A stretch of DNA of 64,000 nt from Streptomyces sp. NBC_01463. GTDB lineage: Bacteria; Actinomycetota; Actinomycetes; Streptomycetales; Streptomycetaceae. Where the stretch lies: positions 1-64,000 of the forward strand of contig CP109468.1 in the NCBI GenBank assembly GCA_036227345.1. The letters run 5' to 3'. The position numbers were made by a program, and so were the translations under genes. Below, one piece after another: positions 1-7,961 of the stretch (the stretch's first letter is position 1; every line of letters starts with the position of its first letter). Below the pieces are notes generated by a model, which saw only the letters and a program-made list of their open reading frames with translations, was not told the origin of the DNA and made no database searches.

Positions 1-247
1 TCCCGGACCAGTCCGGCTCCGCCGGGCAGCTGGCTACAGGGCAGGGGGTATCGGTGTGCCACGCAAAGGATCGCCGCGAGCACTTTCCCTGCCGCCCGTC
101 AGGCCACCTCGTCCCAGCCAGCTCCACATCCCCGGGCCCGCATCCGCCCCGGGAGCAGATGCGGTCCCTCCGCCTCTTTCCAGGGCGGTGGCAGGAACGG
201 TCCGAGCCGGGGAGCCTTGCGGTGGTGGCCACGAATCGGGCGGGGAT

Positions 248-508
248 TCACTCCTGCTGGGGGTGGCCGCCATCACCCTCGACCACGAGCCGGTCGGTGC
301 CGGGCTCCTCGGCTCCCTCGACCACCGTCACGTCGATCTCCCCATCACCGGTGGTGTCGAACTGGTAGAGGTCGGCTGTGCCGTCGCCGGTGGTGTCTGT
401 CATCCAGACGTCGGGTTTTCCGTCGCCGTTGGTGTCAGCACTGAGGACGACGTGATGTTCGTCCCCCTGTGTGGTGACCGCTTCTTCGGTGCCTTCGTTG
501 GTTTCCAT
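248..508 (-). CDS. small Asp-rich repeat protein, hypothetical
   Basis: An 86-residue acidic protein. From about residue 20 it carries three short repeats of the type DTNGDGKPDVW / DTTGDGTADLY / DTTGDGEIDVT. These resemble the calcium-binding DxNxDG loops of EF-hand, dockerin and FG-GAP proteins. There is no signal peptide or membrane segment. I chose the ATG at 508 because the repeats follow it directly; an in-frame ATG at 580 would add 24 residues of unlike composition. The ribosome site is weak. A calcium-binding or structural role is only inferred. Confidence 0.55.
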   Translation of the reverse strand: METNEGTEEAVTTQGDEHHVVLSADTNGDGKPDVWMTDTTGDGTADLYQFDTTGDGEIDVTVVEGAEEPGTDRLVVEGDGGHPQQE

Positions 509-784
509 GACAGGCCGGTTGCCCCCGGGAGGCGGTTCGAAACTGTGTCGTACGAGCCACTGTAAAGGTGAGTGCTTCAAAATTTAGTTGAGATAGACTC
601 TGGAATGAGGCAGGACACTTGATGAGGGTGCACCAAAACACCTTGCATGCTCTGCTGTTTCACTTGCGGTTTACGGGGTGCGCAGGCGGCCGGGCTGGAT
701 CGTGTGCGGCTCGGATTGGCAACTCATCTTGTTTCTGTGGGTGTTTGAGGTGAGTTGGTGAGCGTGGTACCGGAGGGAAGTGGC

Positions 785-3271
785 GTGCCGGCCAGAGAGC
801 TGAGGCCTCATCAGCGTGAAGCGGTCGATGCGGTGTGCAGTGCGCTCGAAATCCCTGCAAGATCACGTGTGCTCGGGCAGGGCCTGCGTACACAGGTGAT
901 CATGGCGACCGGGTCCGGGAAGACACTCGTGGCGGTCCGCAGCTCGGAGGAGCTCCGTGCGGGCCGGGTGCTGGTGGTCGTGCCCTCTCTTGACCTGCTC
1001 GCCCAGACGGAGTCAGCATGGCGCGAGGGGGGCCGCCGGGGGCCGGTGATCGGGGTGTCCTCGTTGCGGGGCGAGGAGGTGTCCTTCCCCAACACCACGG
1101 ACGTGGACGAGCTGGTGGAGTGGACCCGTGGCCTGGACAAGGTCACCGTGTACGCCACGTACGCCAGCCTCGGTCTGGGCACGCTGGAGCGGGCGCACGT
1201 CGCCGGCCTTTCGGCTTGGGACCTGATCGTCGTGGACGAGGCCCACCGCGTTTCTGGCCGGATCGGGAAGCCGTGGGCGGTCGTCCACGACAACCAGAAG
1301 ATTCCGTCCCTGCGCCGCCTCTACATGACGGCCACGCCCCGGCTGTGGCAGCTCGGGGACGAGGACGAGACCGGCGCACCGGGCGAGCTGGTCGCGAGCA
1401 TGGACGACAACCCGGACGGGCCTTTCGGTAGCCGCTGCTTCACGCTGACGCTCTCGGAGGCCATCGACCGGGGAATCTGTGCCCCCTACCAGGTTGTATG
1501 CGTGGACGTCACCGACACCGCGCTCCAGGCCGCGCAGCTCCTGGGCGCCGAAGGCCGCTCGGCAGAGGTCCGCGGGGCCCGGCTCGCCGCTCTCCAGACC
1601 GCGCTGGTGAAGGCATCCTCGGAGGAGGGCTTCCGCCGCACGCTGGTCTTCCACCACATGGTGAAGGAGGCCGAGGCGTTTGCGGCCGGCCTCCCCGACG
1701 TCGCCGCGCAGCTGCATGCCTCCGACCCTGAGCTGTATCCGGCCACGATCTGGGCAAACTGGCTGTGCGGCGACCATAAGCCGCTCCACCGGCGGCGTCT
1801 GCTGGGCGAGTTCGCCGACGGGATCGCCACCGATGGCACCGTGGTGGAGAAGTGTTTCCTGTGCTCGGTGAAGGTCCTGGGCGAGGGCGTCGACACCAAG
1901 CACTGCGACTCCGTCTACTGGGCCGACGTACGCGGTTCCATGCCCGACCTGGTCCAGGCCGTGGGCCGGGCGCTGCGGATGCAGCCGGGCGAGGGCAAGG
2001 TGGCCTCGCTCGTGGTGCCGGTGCTGCTCGGACCGGGCGAGACGGCGGACAACATGCTGACCTCCCGGGCGTTCGGCGGGCTGGCCAAGCTCTTGGAGGC
2101 GCTGCGGGCGCACGACGCGCGGATCGTGGAGGCCCTCGCGGAGCAGCAGGCCCCGAGCGCCTGCAAGCCCGTCAGCAAGGGGAGCGGCGAGGGCTCCGGG
2201 AGCGTGAGCTCCCCCGCCAGGGCCCTGCTGAAGTTCTCCACGCCACGCGACCCGGCTGCTTTGGCAGCGTTCATCAACCTGCGGGTCATCAATCCGGAGC
2301 ATGAGCACTGGCGCCGGGGTGTGGAGGCCGCTGTGATCTACGCCCGCGAGCGCGGTGACCTGCGGGTGCCGTTCACGTTTCGTGTCCCGGCCGTCAACGA
2401 CCAGGAGTCTGAAGGCCAGGGGTGGCCGGCCTCGCTCGCCGGGTTCCCGCTGGGGCAGTGGACCGCCGACGCCCGCCGCTTCTACGCCCGCGGGGATATG
2501 GACGAGGCCCGTGTCGCCCAGCTGGAGAAGCTCGGCATGATCTGGTCCCACTTCGACGTCGCATGGGAGGCGGGCCTGACCGCCGCGCGCGGGTGGGCCG
2601 CCGAACACGGCCACCTCCTGGCCCCGCTGGACGCCACCTTCCAGGGCGCGGCGGTGGGCATCTGGCTGAAGAACGCGCGGGCCGCCGCCCGCAAGGCTGC
2701 CGAGAACGAGCAGCGGCGTGCCGAGGGCCTGCTGGTGGGATCGGTGGCCGGGGCGCTGTCGGAGGACCGACGCGAGCAGCTGGAGGAGATCGACGCGTCC
2801 TGGTGCCCGTCGTGGCCCGTGACGTGGCAGCGGTGCTTCCACCTCGTGCGGATGCACCTGGACGCGGGCGAGGCGGTGCCCGCCGAGGCGGGCGAGGTCC
2901 TGCGCCAGGGTGAAGACCTCGGGCGGTGGGTGACGTCGGTTCGCTACGGGTGGGACCAGCTGAGTGGCGTGCAGCAGTGGATGTGCGAGCAGGTCCTCGG
3001 GGTCACGCCTGTGCCCGAGGAAGAGAAGCCGAAGCCGCGTCGTACGCAGGCCGATAAATGGGTCGCCAACCTCGCGGCCGCCCGGCAGTTCTTCGAGCGC
3101 GAGGGACACCTCAAGGTGCCACGTAAGCACGTGGAGATCGTGCTCTCCGAAGACGGCCACGAGGACCAGTTCCGCCTGGGGGCGTGGGTCAACAATCAGC
3201 GCAGCCGGGCCGCCGCTCTGACCCCGGAGCGGATGGAGCAGTTGTCCGAGGTCGGAATGCGGTGGGTGTAG
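785..3271 (+). CDS. DEAD/DEAH-box helicase with helicase-associated domains (terminal, TtrA-like type)
   Basis: Superfamily 2 helicase of about 828 residues, of the kind usually found near the ends of Streptomyces linear replicons. Visible motifs are Walker A ATGSGKT (about residues 41-47), DEAH in VVDEAH (about 151), MTATPR (about 180) and the motif VI-like QAVGRALR (about 390). From about residue 510 onward there are three helicase-associated modules of the W-x-x-H/GxW type, the last ending GMRWV. GTG at 785 has a strong GGAGGG 8 bases upstream; in-frame starts at 755 (TTG) and 758 (GTG), behind GAGGTGAG, are alternatives. The family is linked to telomere-proximal DNA and conjugal transfer in Streptomyces; the exact role here is inference. 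Confidence 0.92.
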   Translation: MPARELRPHQREAVDAVCSALEIPARSRVLGQGLRTQVIMATGSGKTLVAVRSSEELRAGRVLVVVPSLDLLAQTESAWREGGRRGPVIGVSSLRGEEVSFPNTTDVDELVEWTRGLDKVTVYATYASLGLGTLERAHVAGLSAWDLIVVDEAHRVSGRIGKPWAVVHDNQKIPSLRRLYMTATPRLWQLGDEDETGAPGELVASMDDNPDGPFGSRCFTLTLSEAIDRGICAPYQVVCVDVTDTALQAAQLLGAEGRSAEVRGARLAALQTALVKASSEEGFRRTLVFHHMVKEAEAFAAGLPDVAAQLHASDPELYPATIWANWLCGDHKPLHRRRLLGEFADGIATDGTVVEKCFLCSVKVLGEGVDTKHCDSVYWADVRGSMPDLVQAVGRALRMQPGEGKVASLVVPVLLGPGETADNMLTSRAFGGLAKLLEALRAHDARIVEALAEQQAPSACKPVSKGSGEGSGSVSSPARALLKFSTPRDPAALAAFINLRVINPEHEHWRRGVEAAVIYARERGDLRVPFTFRVPAVNDQESEGQGWPASLAGFPLGQWTADARRFYARGDMDEARVAQLEKLGMIWSHFDVAWEAGLTAARGWAAEHGHLLAPLDATFQGAAVGIWLKNARAAARKAAENEQRRAEGLLVGSVAGALSEDRREQLEEIDASWCPSWPVTWQRCFHLVRMHLDAGEAVPAEAGEVLRQGEDLGRWVTSVRYGWDQLSGVQQWMCEQVLGVTPVPEEEKPKPRRTQADKWVANLAAARQFFEREGHLKVPRKHVEIVLSEDGHEDQFRLGAWVNNQRSRAAALTPERMEQLSEVGMRWV

Positions 3272-3401
3272 CAGCGCGCGGGGCGGGTCGAAGCGCAGCC
3301 CATGCAACTGTTTCTCGTTAACGCCCAGGGAGAGTTCGCCCCTGCAGAGGATGAGCTTTCCCGTGTGCCAGTTGGCGCCGGCGCTCTCCGAGCTCTGTAC
3401 G

Positions 3402-3435
3402 AAGAGGCCCCGCCGCGCACGGGGCGGGGCCTCTT
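3402..3435. terminator. bidirectional terminator hairpin
   Basis: Perfect 13-bp stem (AAGAGGCCCCGCC and its complement) with an 8-base loop. It lies between the convergent helicase and SLATT genes. Confidence 0.8.
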
Positions 3436-3490
3436 GGCCGTCTGGGCGCTTGTGTGACCGCTGACCACGTCTGCCCGCGGCGCGTCCTCG

Positions 3491-4066
3491 TTACTCCTGG
3501 GTGCGGTCGCCGGGCGCCGCCGGGAGCGTCGGTGGCTGGGCTCCGGCCAGTGGGGTGCGGGTGAGGCTGCCCCAGTTGCTGGCATCCTGGCTGAGTGTCG
3601 CGTCAAGCAGTTCCATCGCCTCTTGCGCGATGGTCTGCCGGTCCTCGCCCGCCGCTTCGCGACGCTCGACATTTCTGATGATGCGTTGGAGTTCCGCAAG
3701 GATCAGGCTCCGCTGCTGCCACAGATCGTGGTGACGCATGAGGCCGCTCCACGCCGTGATCACGCCGATCACGCCTGCTACCGCGGTGCTGGCCAACCCG
3801 AGCCAGGGAGCGTAGGCCCGCCAGGCCGCGACTGCTACGCCCAGCACCGCGATCATTCCGTTCAGAGCGGCGATGCCCACCGTGGTCCGTCGCGCCTTCA
3901 TCTTCATCAACTCGCGGGTGCGCGTGTACTCCCTGCGGAAATGTTCCAGGTAGTGGGTGGTCACCTCAAGGGCGTCGGCTCCGGTCGGAGGCGGTTCCGT
4001 CGGGCGCATGCCTGTGAACCTCTGCTGCCTTACGGCCTGTTGCTCCGTTCCGGGCCTCTGAGTCAT
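3491..4066 (-). CDS. SLATT-type (DUF4231-like) two-TM membrane protein
   Basis: A 191-residue protein with a polar N-terminus, then two hydrophobic helices around residues 75-120 (VGIAALNGMIAVLGVAVAAW and LGLASTAVAGVIGVITAWSG) followed by a long amphipathic helix with QRSLILAELQ. This order, two membrane helices followed by a conserved cytosolic helix, is that of SLATT/DUF4231 proteins, which are predicted membrane effectors of nucleotide-sensing defence systems. ATG at 4066 has a weak ribosome site; the in-frame ATG at 4009 has AGAGG 9 bases upstream and is a good alternative. No sensor or nucleotide cyclase gene is next to it. Family assignment is by recognition; a defence role is inference. 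Confidence 0.65.
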   Translation of the reverse strand: MTQRPGTEQQAVRQQRFTGMRPTEPPPTGADALEVTTHYLEHFRREYTRTRELMKMKARRTTVGIAALNGMIAVLGVAVAAWRAYAPWLGLASTAVAGVIGVITAWSGLMRHHDLWQQRSLILAELQRIIRNVERREAAGEDRQTIAQEAMELLDATLSQDASNWGSLTRTPLAGAQPPTLPAAPGDRTQE

Positions 4067-4328
4067 GCACGGGATCCTAATCTCGGTAACTTCAGCCCCG
4101 GTCGGGGCCGTCCTGCCCGGCCGTGTGTATTCCTCACGTGCTGTCCGGACCCACCTGCGGCGGCGAGGGGTCCGCGTTGTCGTTCCATAGCCGTCCGACC
4201 AGGTTGGCCGTGGCCTGGAGCGAGGCCCGCTCGGTGGCCGTCCGCCCGATTTCGACGGCAGGGCATACAAGTTCGGTTGGGCCGGCCCCCTTGCCACCCG
4301 CTTCGGCGGAATGGGGTGCCGGCCGTTT

Positions 4329-4819
4329 TCAGAGATCCTCATCATCGTCCGGGGCATCCGGCGAAGCGAAGTGAAATGGCACGCCAAGATGGCGGGCCGG
4401 CGCCCGGCCCGCCTTGGCGGCGGCAATGCCGGGCGGAGAGCCGTCAGGGCGGCGGTAGTCGGTCGCCAGGCGGCTCGCCCCGTCTGGGGAATCCAGGACC
4501 GCGACCAGGAGCACGAACCAGTAGTCGTGCACGGTGTCGCCTTCCCGGACGCCTCCACCGCGGCCACCCGGCCCGGGAGGGCTGCGGCGCGCGCTGCGAG
4601 TGACGGAAGGTCGAGCGGATCCGGCGGGGTGTGCTGCACTCGGTCGCCGAGGGCCTCGTATCGTGTGTGGGCCACCCGCTCGGCCTCGTGCAGGCCTATC
4701 CCCGGCGGACGCGATGCCTCCCAGACGGACCTGACCGCCGACAGCCGACGATCCCGCAGCACGGCGGCGTCCACCTCCCGGCAGGTCCGTTCCTCCAGGT
4801 GGGCCCACCAGCCGCTCAC
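4329..4819 (-). pseudogene. frameshifted hypothetical gene
   Basis: Two reading frames join into one plausible protein. The first runs from GTG 4819 (VSGWWAHLEERTCREVD...) to about 4545 (VAAVEASGK). The second, one base off, continues with GDTVHDYWFVLLVAVLDSPD and ends DDDEDL at 4329. The span is 491 bases, one short of a multiple of three. The GTG overlaps the TGA of a 13-codon ORF (ATG at 4857) as GTGA, an arrangement typical of translational coupling, so an upstream partner may have been lost or reduced to a leader. No known family is recognised. Confidence 0.5.
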
Positions 4820-4921
4820 TGGGCCACCGGTCGGGTTTTCAGGGCCTGCTGCGTCATAGGCCCGAACGTACGTCAGGGCCCGGAACCCGGACCAACGGCT
4901 CCTTGGTGCTGCAGGATCCCG

Positions 4922-5059
4922 GGCTCTGGCGCAACTTCCGTGCCCCGTCGGCCGGGGCTCGCGCTGGCCTCTGGACGCGCTGCTGGCCTGCTGGTTCGCC
5001 AGGGTCGCCGGCCTCGGACGCCGAGATCGGTACGGTTTCACGGAAGTTGTGCCAGAACC
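4922..5059. mobile_element. 138-bp MITE with ISL3-like terminal inverted repeats
   Basis: Bounded by GGCTCTGGCGCAACTTCCGT at the left and the complementary end (rc GGTTCTGGCACAACTTCCGT) at the right. The interior matches, in opposite orientation, the 140-bp element at 58338-58477, differing at scattered bases and a few small gaps. It has no coding capacity. No target duplication is visible here: the 8 bases outside the two ends differ. The ends resemble those around the ISL3 transposase remnants in this window, so trans-mobilisation by an ISL3-family transposase is likely. Confidence 0.8.
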
Positions 5060-5113
5060 CAGTCTCGTGGAGAAGGCCAGGTGACGGACAGCCGTCCAAG
5101 GAAGGTCTCGTTC

Positions 5114-5160
5114 ACAGGGCCGGGCAGGGCCGGGCAGGGCCGGGCAGGGCCGGGCAGGGG
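5114..5160. repeat. tandem 10-bp repeat
   Basis: About 4.5 copies of CAGGGCCGGG in a row. No gene is recognised between 5060 and 5353; the rest of that stretch is GC-rich and unassigned. Confidence 0.85.
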
Positions 5161-5353
5161 GTAGCCGGACGCGGCGGCGCGGGCAAAGGCTGTTCCGAAT
5201 TCCGCATGGCTGTCCGGGCCCGCGATGCCTCAGGGGGCAGCACGTAGGTGTCAGGGCTATGGAACCGGGCGTTGGGGGCGGTCAGGTCGTGGTCGGGTCC
5301 GCCCGCGTGGTCCATCTGACCGGCATGTCACTCCTGGGGGCTGGTGGAGACCG

Positions 5354-6688
5354 TCAGGCGCTGGGGGGGGGGACGCGCAGGGCCAGCAGGGCAGTGTCAT
5401 CGCTGGCCCACCCGCCGTGGTGATCGGACAGCACGGCGGCCAGCTCTTTGACCGTCGCGGCAGCGTCCAGGCCGGTCGTGGCGGCCAGCGCCGCGGCGAG
5501 CTCGGCCTCACCGAAGGTCGGCGGGGCGGCGGCCGGGGTACCGGGGCGCGGCCGGCCCTCACAGGCCCCGTCGGTGTAGAGCAGCAGCAGGTCGCCGGGC
5601 GCCAGGCGGTAGCGCACATCGGTCAGCTGCGTGGTGGGCAGCACACCCAGCAGCGTGCCCGGCGTTCCGAGCTGCTGGATACGGCCGTCGACGCGGCGCA
5701 CCAGCGCCGGCAGGTGGCCTCCCAGTGCGATGCGCCCGGACAGCCCGGCCCGGGTGATGCGGAAGGCGGTGTATACGGCGGTCAGGAAGCGGGGGGCCCG
5801 CTGTTCCAGCATCGCGGTGTTCAGCCGGTCCAGAAGCGCGGCCGGTGACGGTGTCTGTCCGGCGTCGGCCCGAACCGTGTAGCGAGCCATCGAGGTCACC
5901 TGCGCTGCGGCCACGCCCTTGCCGCACACGTCTCCGAGCACCGCTCCGTAGTAGTGCCCGTGGGTGTGGAAGAGGTCGTAGAAGTCCCCGCCGACCTCGA
6001 CCCCGGCCCGTCCGCTGGTCGATGCCGGGAGGTAGGACGCAGCGGTCTCCAGGCCCGGTACGGGGCGCAGTGTCGGCGGCAGCAGTCCCTGCTGGAGGCT
6101 GTGGGCGAGATCGGCGGAGACCCGGTGCGCCTGGCGGGAGGATTCCAGGCTCTGCCGCAGGTGAATTTCCGCCGAGACCGAGCGAGCCAGTGTTGCCAGG
6201 GTCGTCAGATCTCCCGGTGTCCAGGTGCGGGGTTTGTCGTCGATGACGCAGAGACTTCCCAGTACCTGCCCCTGCGGGGACAGAAGGGGGTAGCCGGCCC
6301 ATGCGCCGATGCGCATGGGCGTGAGCGAGGGGTGGTCGCGGGTACGCGGGTCAGCGGCCGCGTCGTCCACGATGAAGGATTCCCCGTCCAGGCCGACAAG
6401 GAAGTAGCAGAAGCTCTCGCGCACCGCGTTCTGCCGGTCGGACAGCTCTTCGGCGTCCACGCCGATGCAGGTCTTCCAGAATGAGCGGTCGGCATCGACC
6501 AGGGTCACGAACGCCCGCCCGGAGCCGGTCACCCGCGCCGCCAGCGTCGCCAGGTCCTCGAAGGCCTCCTCCGGCCCGGTGTCCAGCAACCGCGTGGCCG
6601 CCACCGCTGCGAGCCGCACCGAATCCGACAGCGCCGCCGGCAGGCCGTCCGGCCGCACGCCCCCCGCGAAATGCACCCCGCTCACCAC
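5354..6688 (-). CDS. GAF-domain PP2C/SpoIIE-type protein serine phosphatase
   Basis: A 444-residue cytosolic regulator. An N-terminal GAF domain (about 35-175) contains RAFVTLVDADRSFWK, FCYFLV and LGSLCVIDD. A linker with SLQQGLLPP leads to a SpoIIE-type PP2C domain (about 225-440) with the metal-binding motifs GGDFYD, GDVCGKG and DDTALLALR. Such proteins dephosphorylate anti-sigma-factor antagonists in partner-switching pathways. I chose GTG 6688 because GGGAG lies 11 bases upstream; the frame is open to 6784. No anti-sigma or antagonist gene is adjacent. Confidence 0.92.
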   Translation of the reverse strand: MVSGVHFAGGVRPDGLPAALSDSVRLAAVAATRLLDTGPEEAFEDLATLAARVTGSGRAFVTLVDADRSFWKTCIGVDAEELSDRQNAVRESFCYFLVGLDGESFIVDDAAADPRTRDHPSLTPMRIGAWAGYPLLSPQGQVLGSLCVIDDKPRTWTPGDLTTLATLARSVSAEIHLRQSLESSRQAHRVSADLAHSLQQGLLPPTLRPVPGLETAASYLPASTSGRAGVEVGGDFYDLFHTHGHYYGAVLGDVCGKGVAAAQVTSMARYTVRADAGQTPSPAALLDRLNTAMLEQRAPRFLTAVYTAFRITRAGLSGRIALGGHLPALVRRVDGRIQQLGTPGTLLGVLPTTQLTDVRYRLAPGDLLLLYTDGACEGRPRPGTPAAAPPTFGEAELAAALAATTGLDAAATVKELAAVLSDHHGGWASDDTALLALRVPPPSA

Positions 6689-6839
6689 CGGTCCAGCAAC
6701 TCCCTCGGGCCCTGTTCGGGCACATAGCAAATCACGCCCCCATCCCCCACGACAGCCTTCCTGTCGCCCGCCCTCGCTGACCACGATCAGTCACGTCCCC
6801 TCAGTGATCGGACGGCACATGCTCAAGATCGCGGTGGGC

Positions 6840-6913
6840 TCGCCGCATCACAGCTGTTGTCACCCGGACCCTCTGGGTTCGCCGGCATCACAGTCGTTGT
6901 CACCCGGACCCTC
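6840..6913. repeat. two tandem 35-bp repeats
   Basis: Two near-identical copies of a unit that begins TCGCCG-CATCACAG and ends GTTGTCACCCGGACCCTC, 39 bases apart. They lie upstream of the phosphatase gene in DNA without a recognised gene. Confidence 0.7.
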
Positions 6914-7347
6914 GTGGAGTCCTCGGCGAGGTCGGCGGCCGGCTCCCACGCCCAGGGGTGGGAGCCGGCCGGCGGGCAGGGTGGGCGCATCCGGTGGGAG
7001 CCGGGCAGCCCGGTCGTCCAGGTCGGCAAGGATGCCCAGTGCCTCTGTGAACCTCGTTGCGGGCCAGGTCTTCGCCTGCCGTCTGACCGAGGCCGGGCTT
7101 TTCGGCGAGCTGCGGGTCTGGGAGCCGCCGGATCTGCTTGACCGTGGGCTCTGCGCGGTGCGGTTGCTCATACAGTGCCGGATCACCCGCGTAAGGGCCT
7201 GGCCCTGTCCTGCGTTCGCAGCGCAGGGTCAGGTTGTCGAACGCCTCAAGCCGCTGTCTCATCCAGTCCTGATTCACGGGCCGCATTCCAGGCGCGGAGT
7301 CCGGCAATTCCCGGTCTCACCGGCTCGGCAAAGCCAGGAGCAGCGGT
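6914..7347. other. no intact gene; possible degenerate coding remnant
   Basis: Short minus-strand stretches such as AEPTVKQIRRLPDPQLAEKP (about 7090-7150) and TEALGILADLDDRAARLPPD in another frame read like parts of one broken gene. No family is recognised and no start is convincing. Confidence 0.3.
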
Positions 7348-7381
7348 AAGGGCCCGCGCCCAGAGGGCGGTTCGGGCCCTT
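7348..7381. terminator. terminator after tpg copy 1
   Basis: AAGGGCCCG pairs with CGGGCCCTT, and the interior CGCCC-AGA-GGGCG forms an inner stem. It sits 10 bases beyond the tpg stop on the minus strand. Confidence 0.65.
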
Positions 7382-7391
7382 CCGCTGGGAT

Positions 7392-7949
7392 CTACAGGTC
7401 GAACTCGAGGTGTTCGATGTCCGTGAACCGGACCTCTTCCAGGCTGCCGGCGCGGCGGCCGCCGTCCTGGAAGTACACCTCCTTGAGCGCTTCGGCCGCG
7501 ATCTCCTGGAGCCGCTGGTCGGTGGCGCCTTGCTCCTGGGCGTCGAAGAGGCGGGCGGCGTAGCGGGGCGGCAGGGCGATGGTCAGGTGGCGGATGCGGT
7601 CCTGGTCCGTCGACCCGATCGGTGCGGTGTAGCCGATGCGGGCGCGGGTGTCGACGACGATGCCGCCCGTGGACGCGGCCTTCGCCTTGGCCTTGGCACG
7701 GATCTGCGGCTGCCAGCGGGCCTTCACCTCGCGCTCCAGGCGGGCGGCGAGGTCCGGGCGGGGCTTCCTGATCTGGTCCTTCACGTACCGCTCGACGGTG
7801 CGCTGGGAGATGCGCAGCATCTGGGCGACCGCCTTGGTGCCCCCCAGCTGCTTGACCAGGTAGCGCATCTGCGGGCCCGCGCTCTTCGGCGCCGGGCGGG
7901 TGAACGCCTTCTGCACCGCGGCTTCCAGGCCGTCCCCGAACAGGCTCAT
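7392..7949 (-). CDS. tpg: telomere terminal protein Tpg, copy 1
   Basis: A 185-residue protein that matches the Tpg family in length and sequence (starts MSLFGDGLEAAVQKAFTRP). In Streptomyces, Tpg is covalently attached to the 5' ends of linear replicons and primes synthesis that fills the terminal gap. A helix-turn-helix lies at about residues 35-65 (GTKAVAQMLRISQRTVERY), followed by a basic region (KPRPDLAARLEREVKARW). The C-terminus is acidic (EHLEFDL). ATG 7949 has AGGAGAA 8 bases upstream. Its start is 12 bases after the tap stop, so the two genes form an operon. A second, closely similar copy is at 45512-46069. Confidence 0.95.
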   Translation of the reverse strand: MSLFGDGLEAAVQKAFTRPAPKSAGPQMRYLVKQLGGTKAVAQMLRISQRTVERYVKDQIRKPRPDLAARLEREVKARWQPQIRAKAKAKAASTGGIVVDTRARIGYTAPIGSTDQDRIRHLTIALPPRYAARLFDAQEQGATDQRLQEIAAEALKEVYFQDGGRRAGSLEEVRFTDIEHLEFDL

Positions 7950-7961
7950 CGTCGCGTTCTC

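Noticed and set aside
1013..3307. 764-codon minus-strand frame
   Set aside because: Antisense to the helicase, His/Arg/Pro-rich and without domains.
5114..5160. Possible CRISPR-like or iteron array
   Set aside because: The 10-bp units are directly abutting with no spacers and no cas or rep gene nearby; it is a simple tandem repeat.
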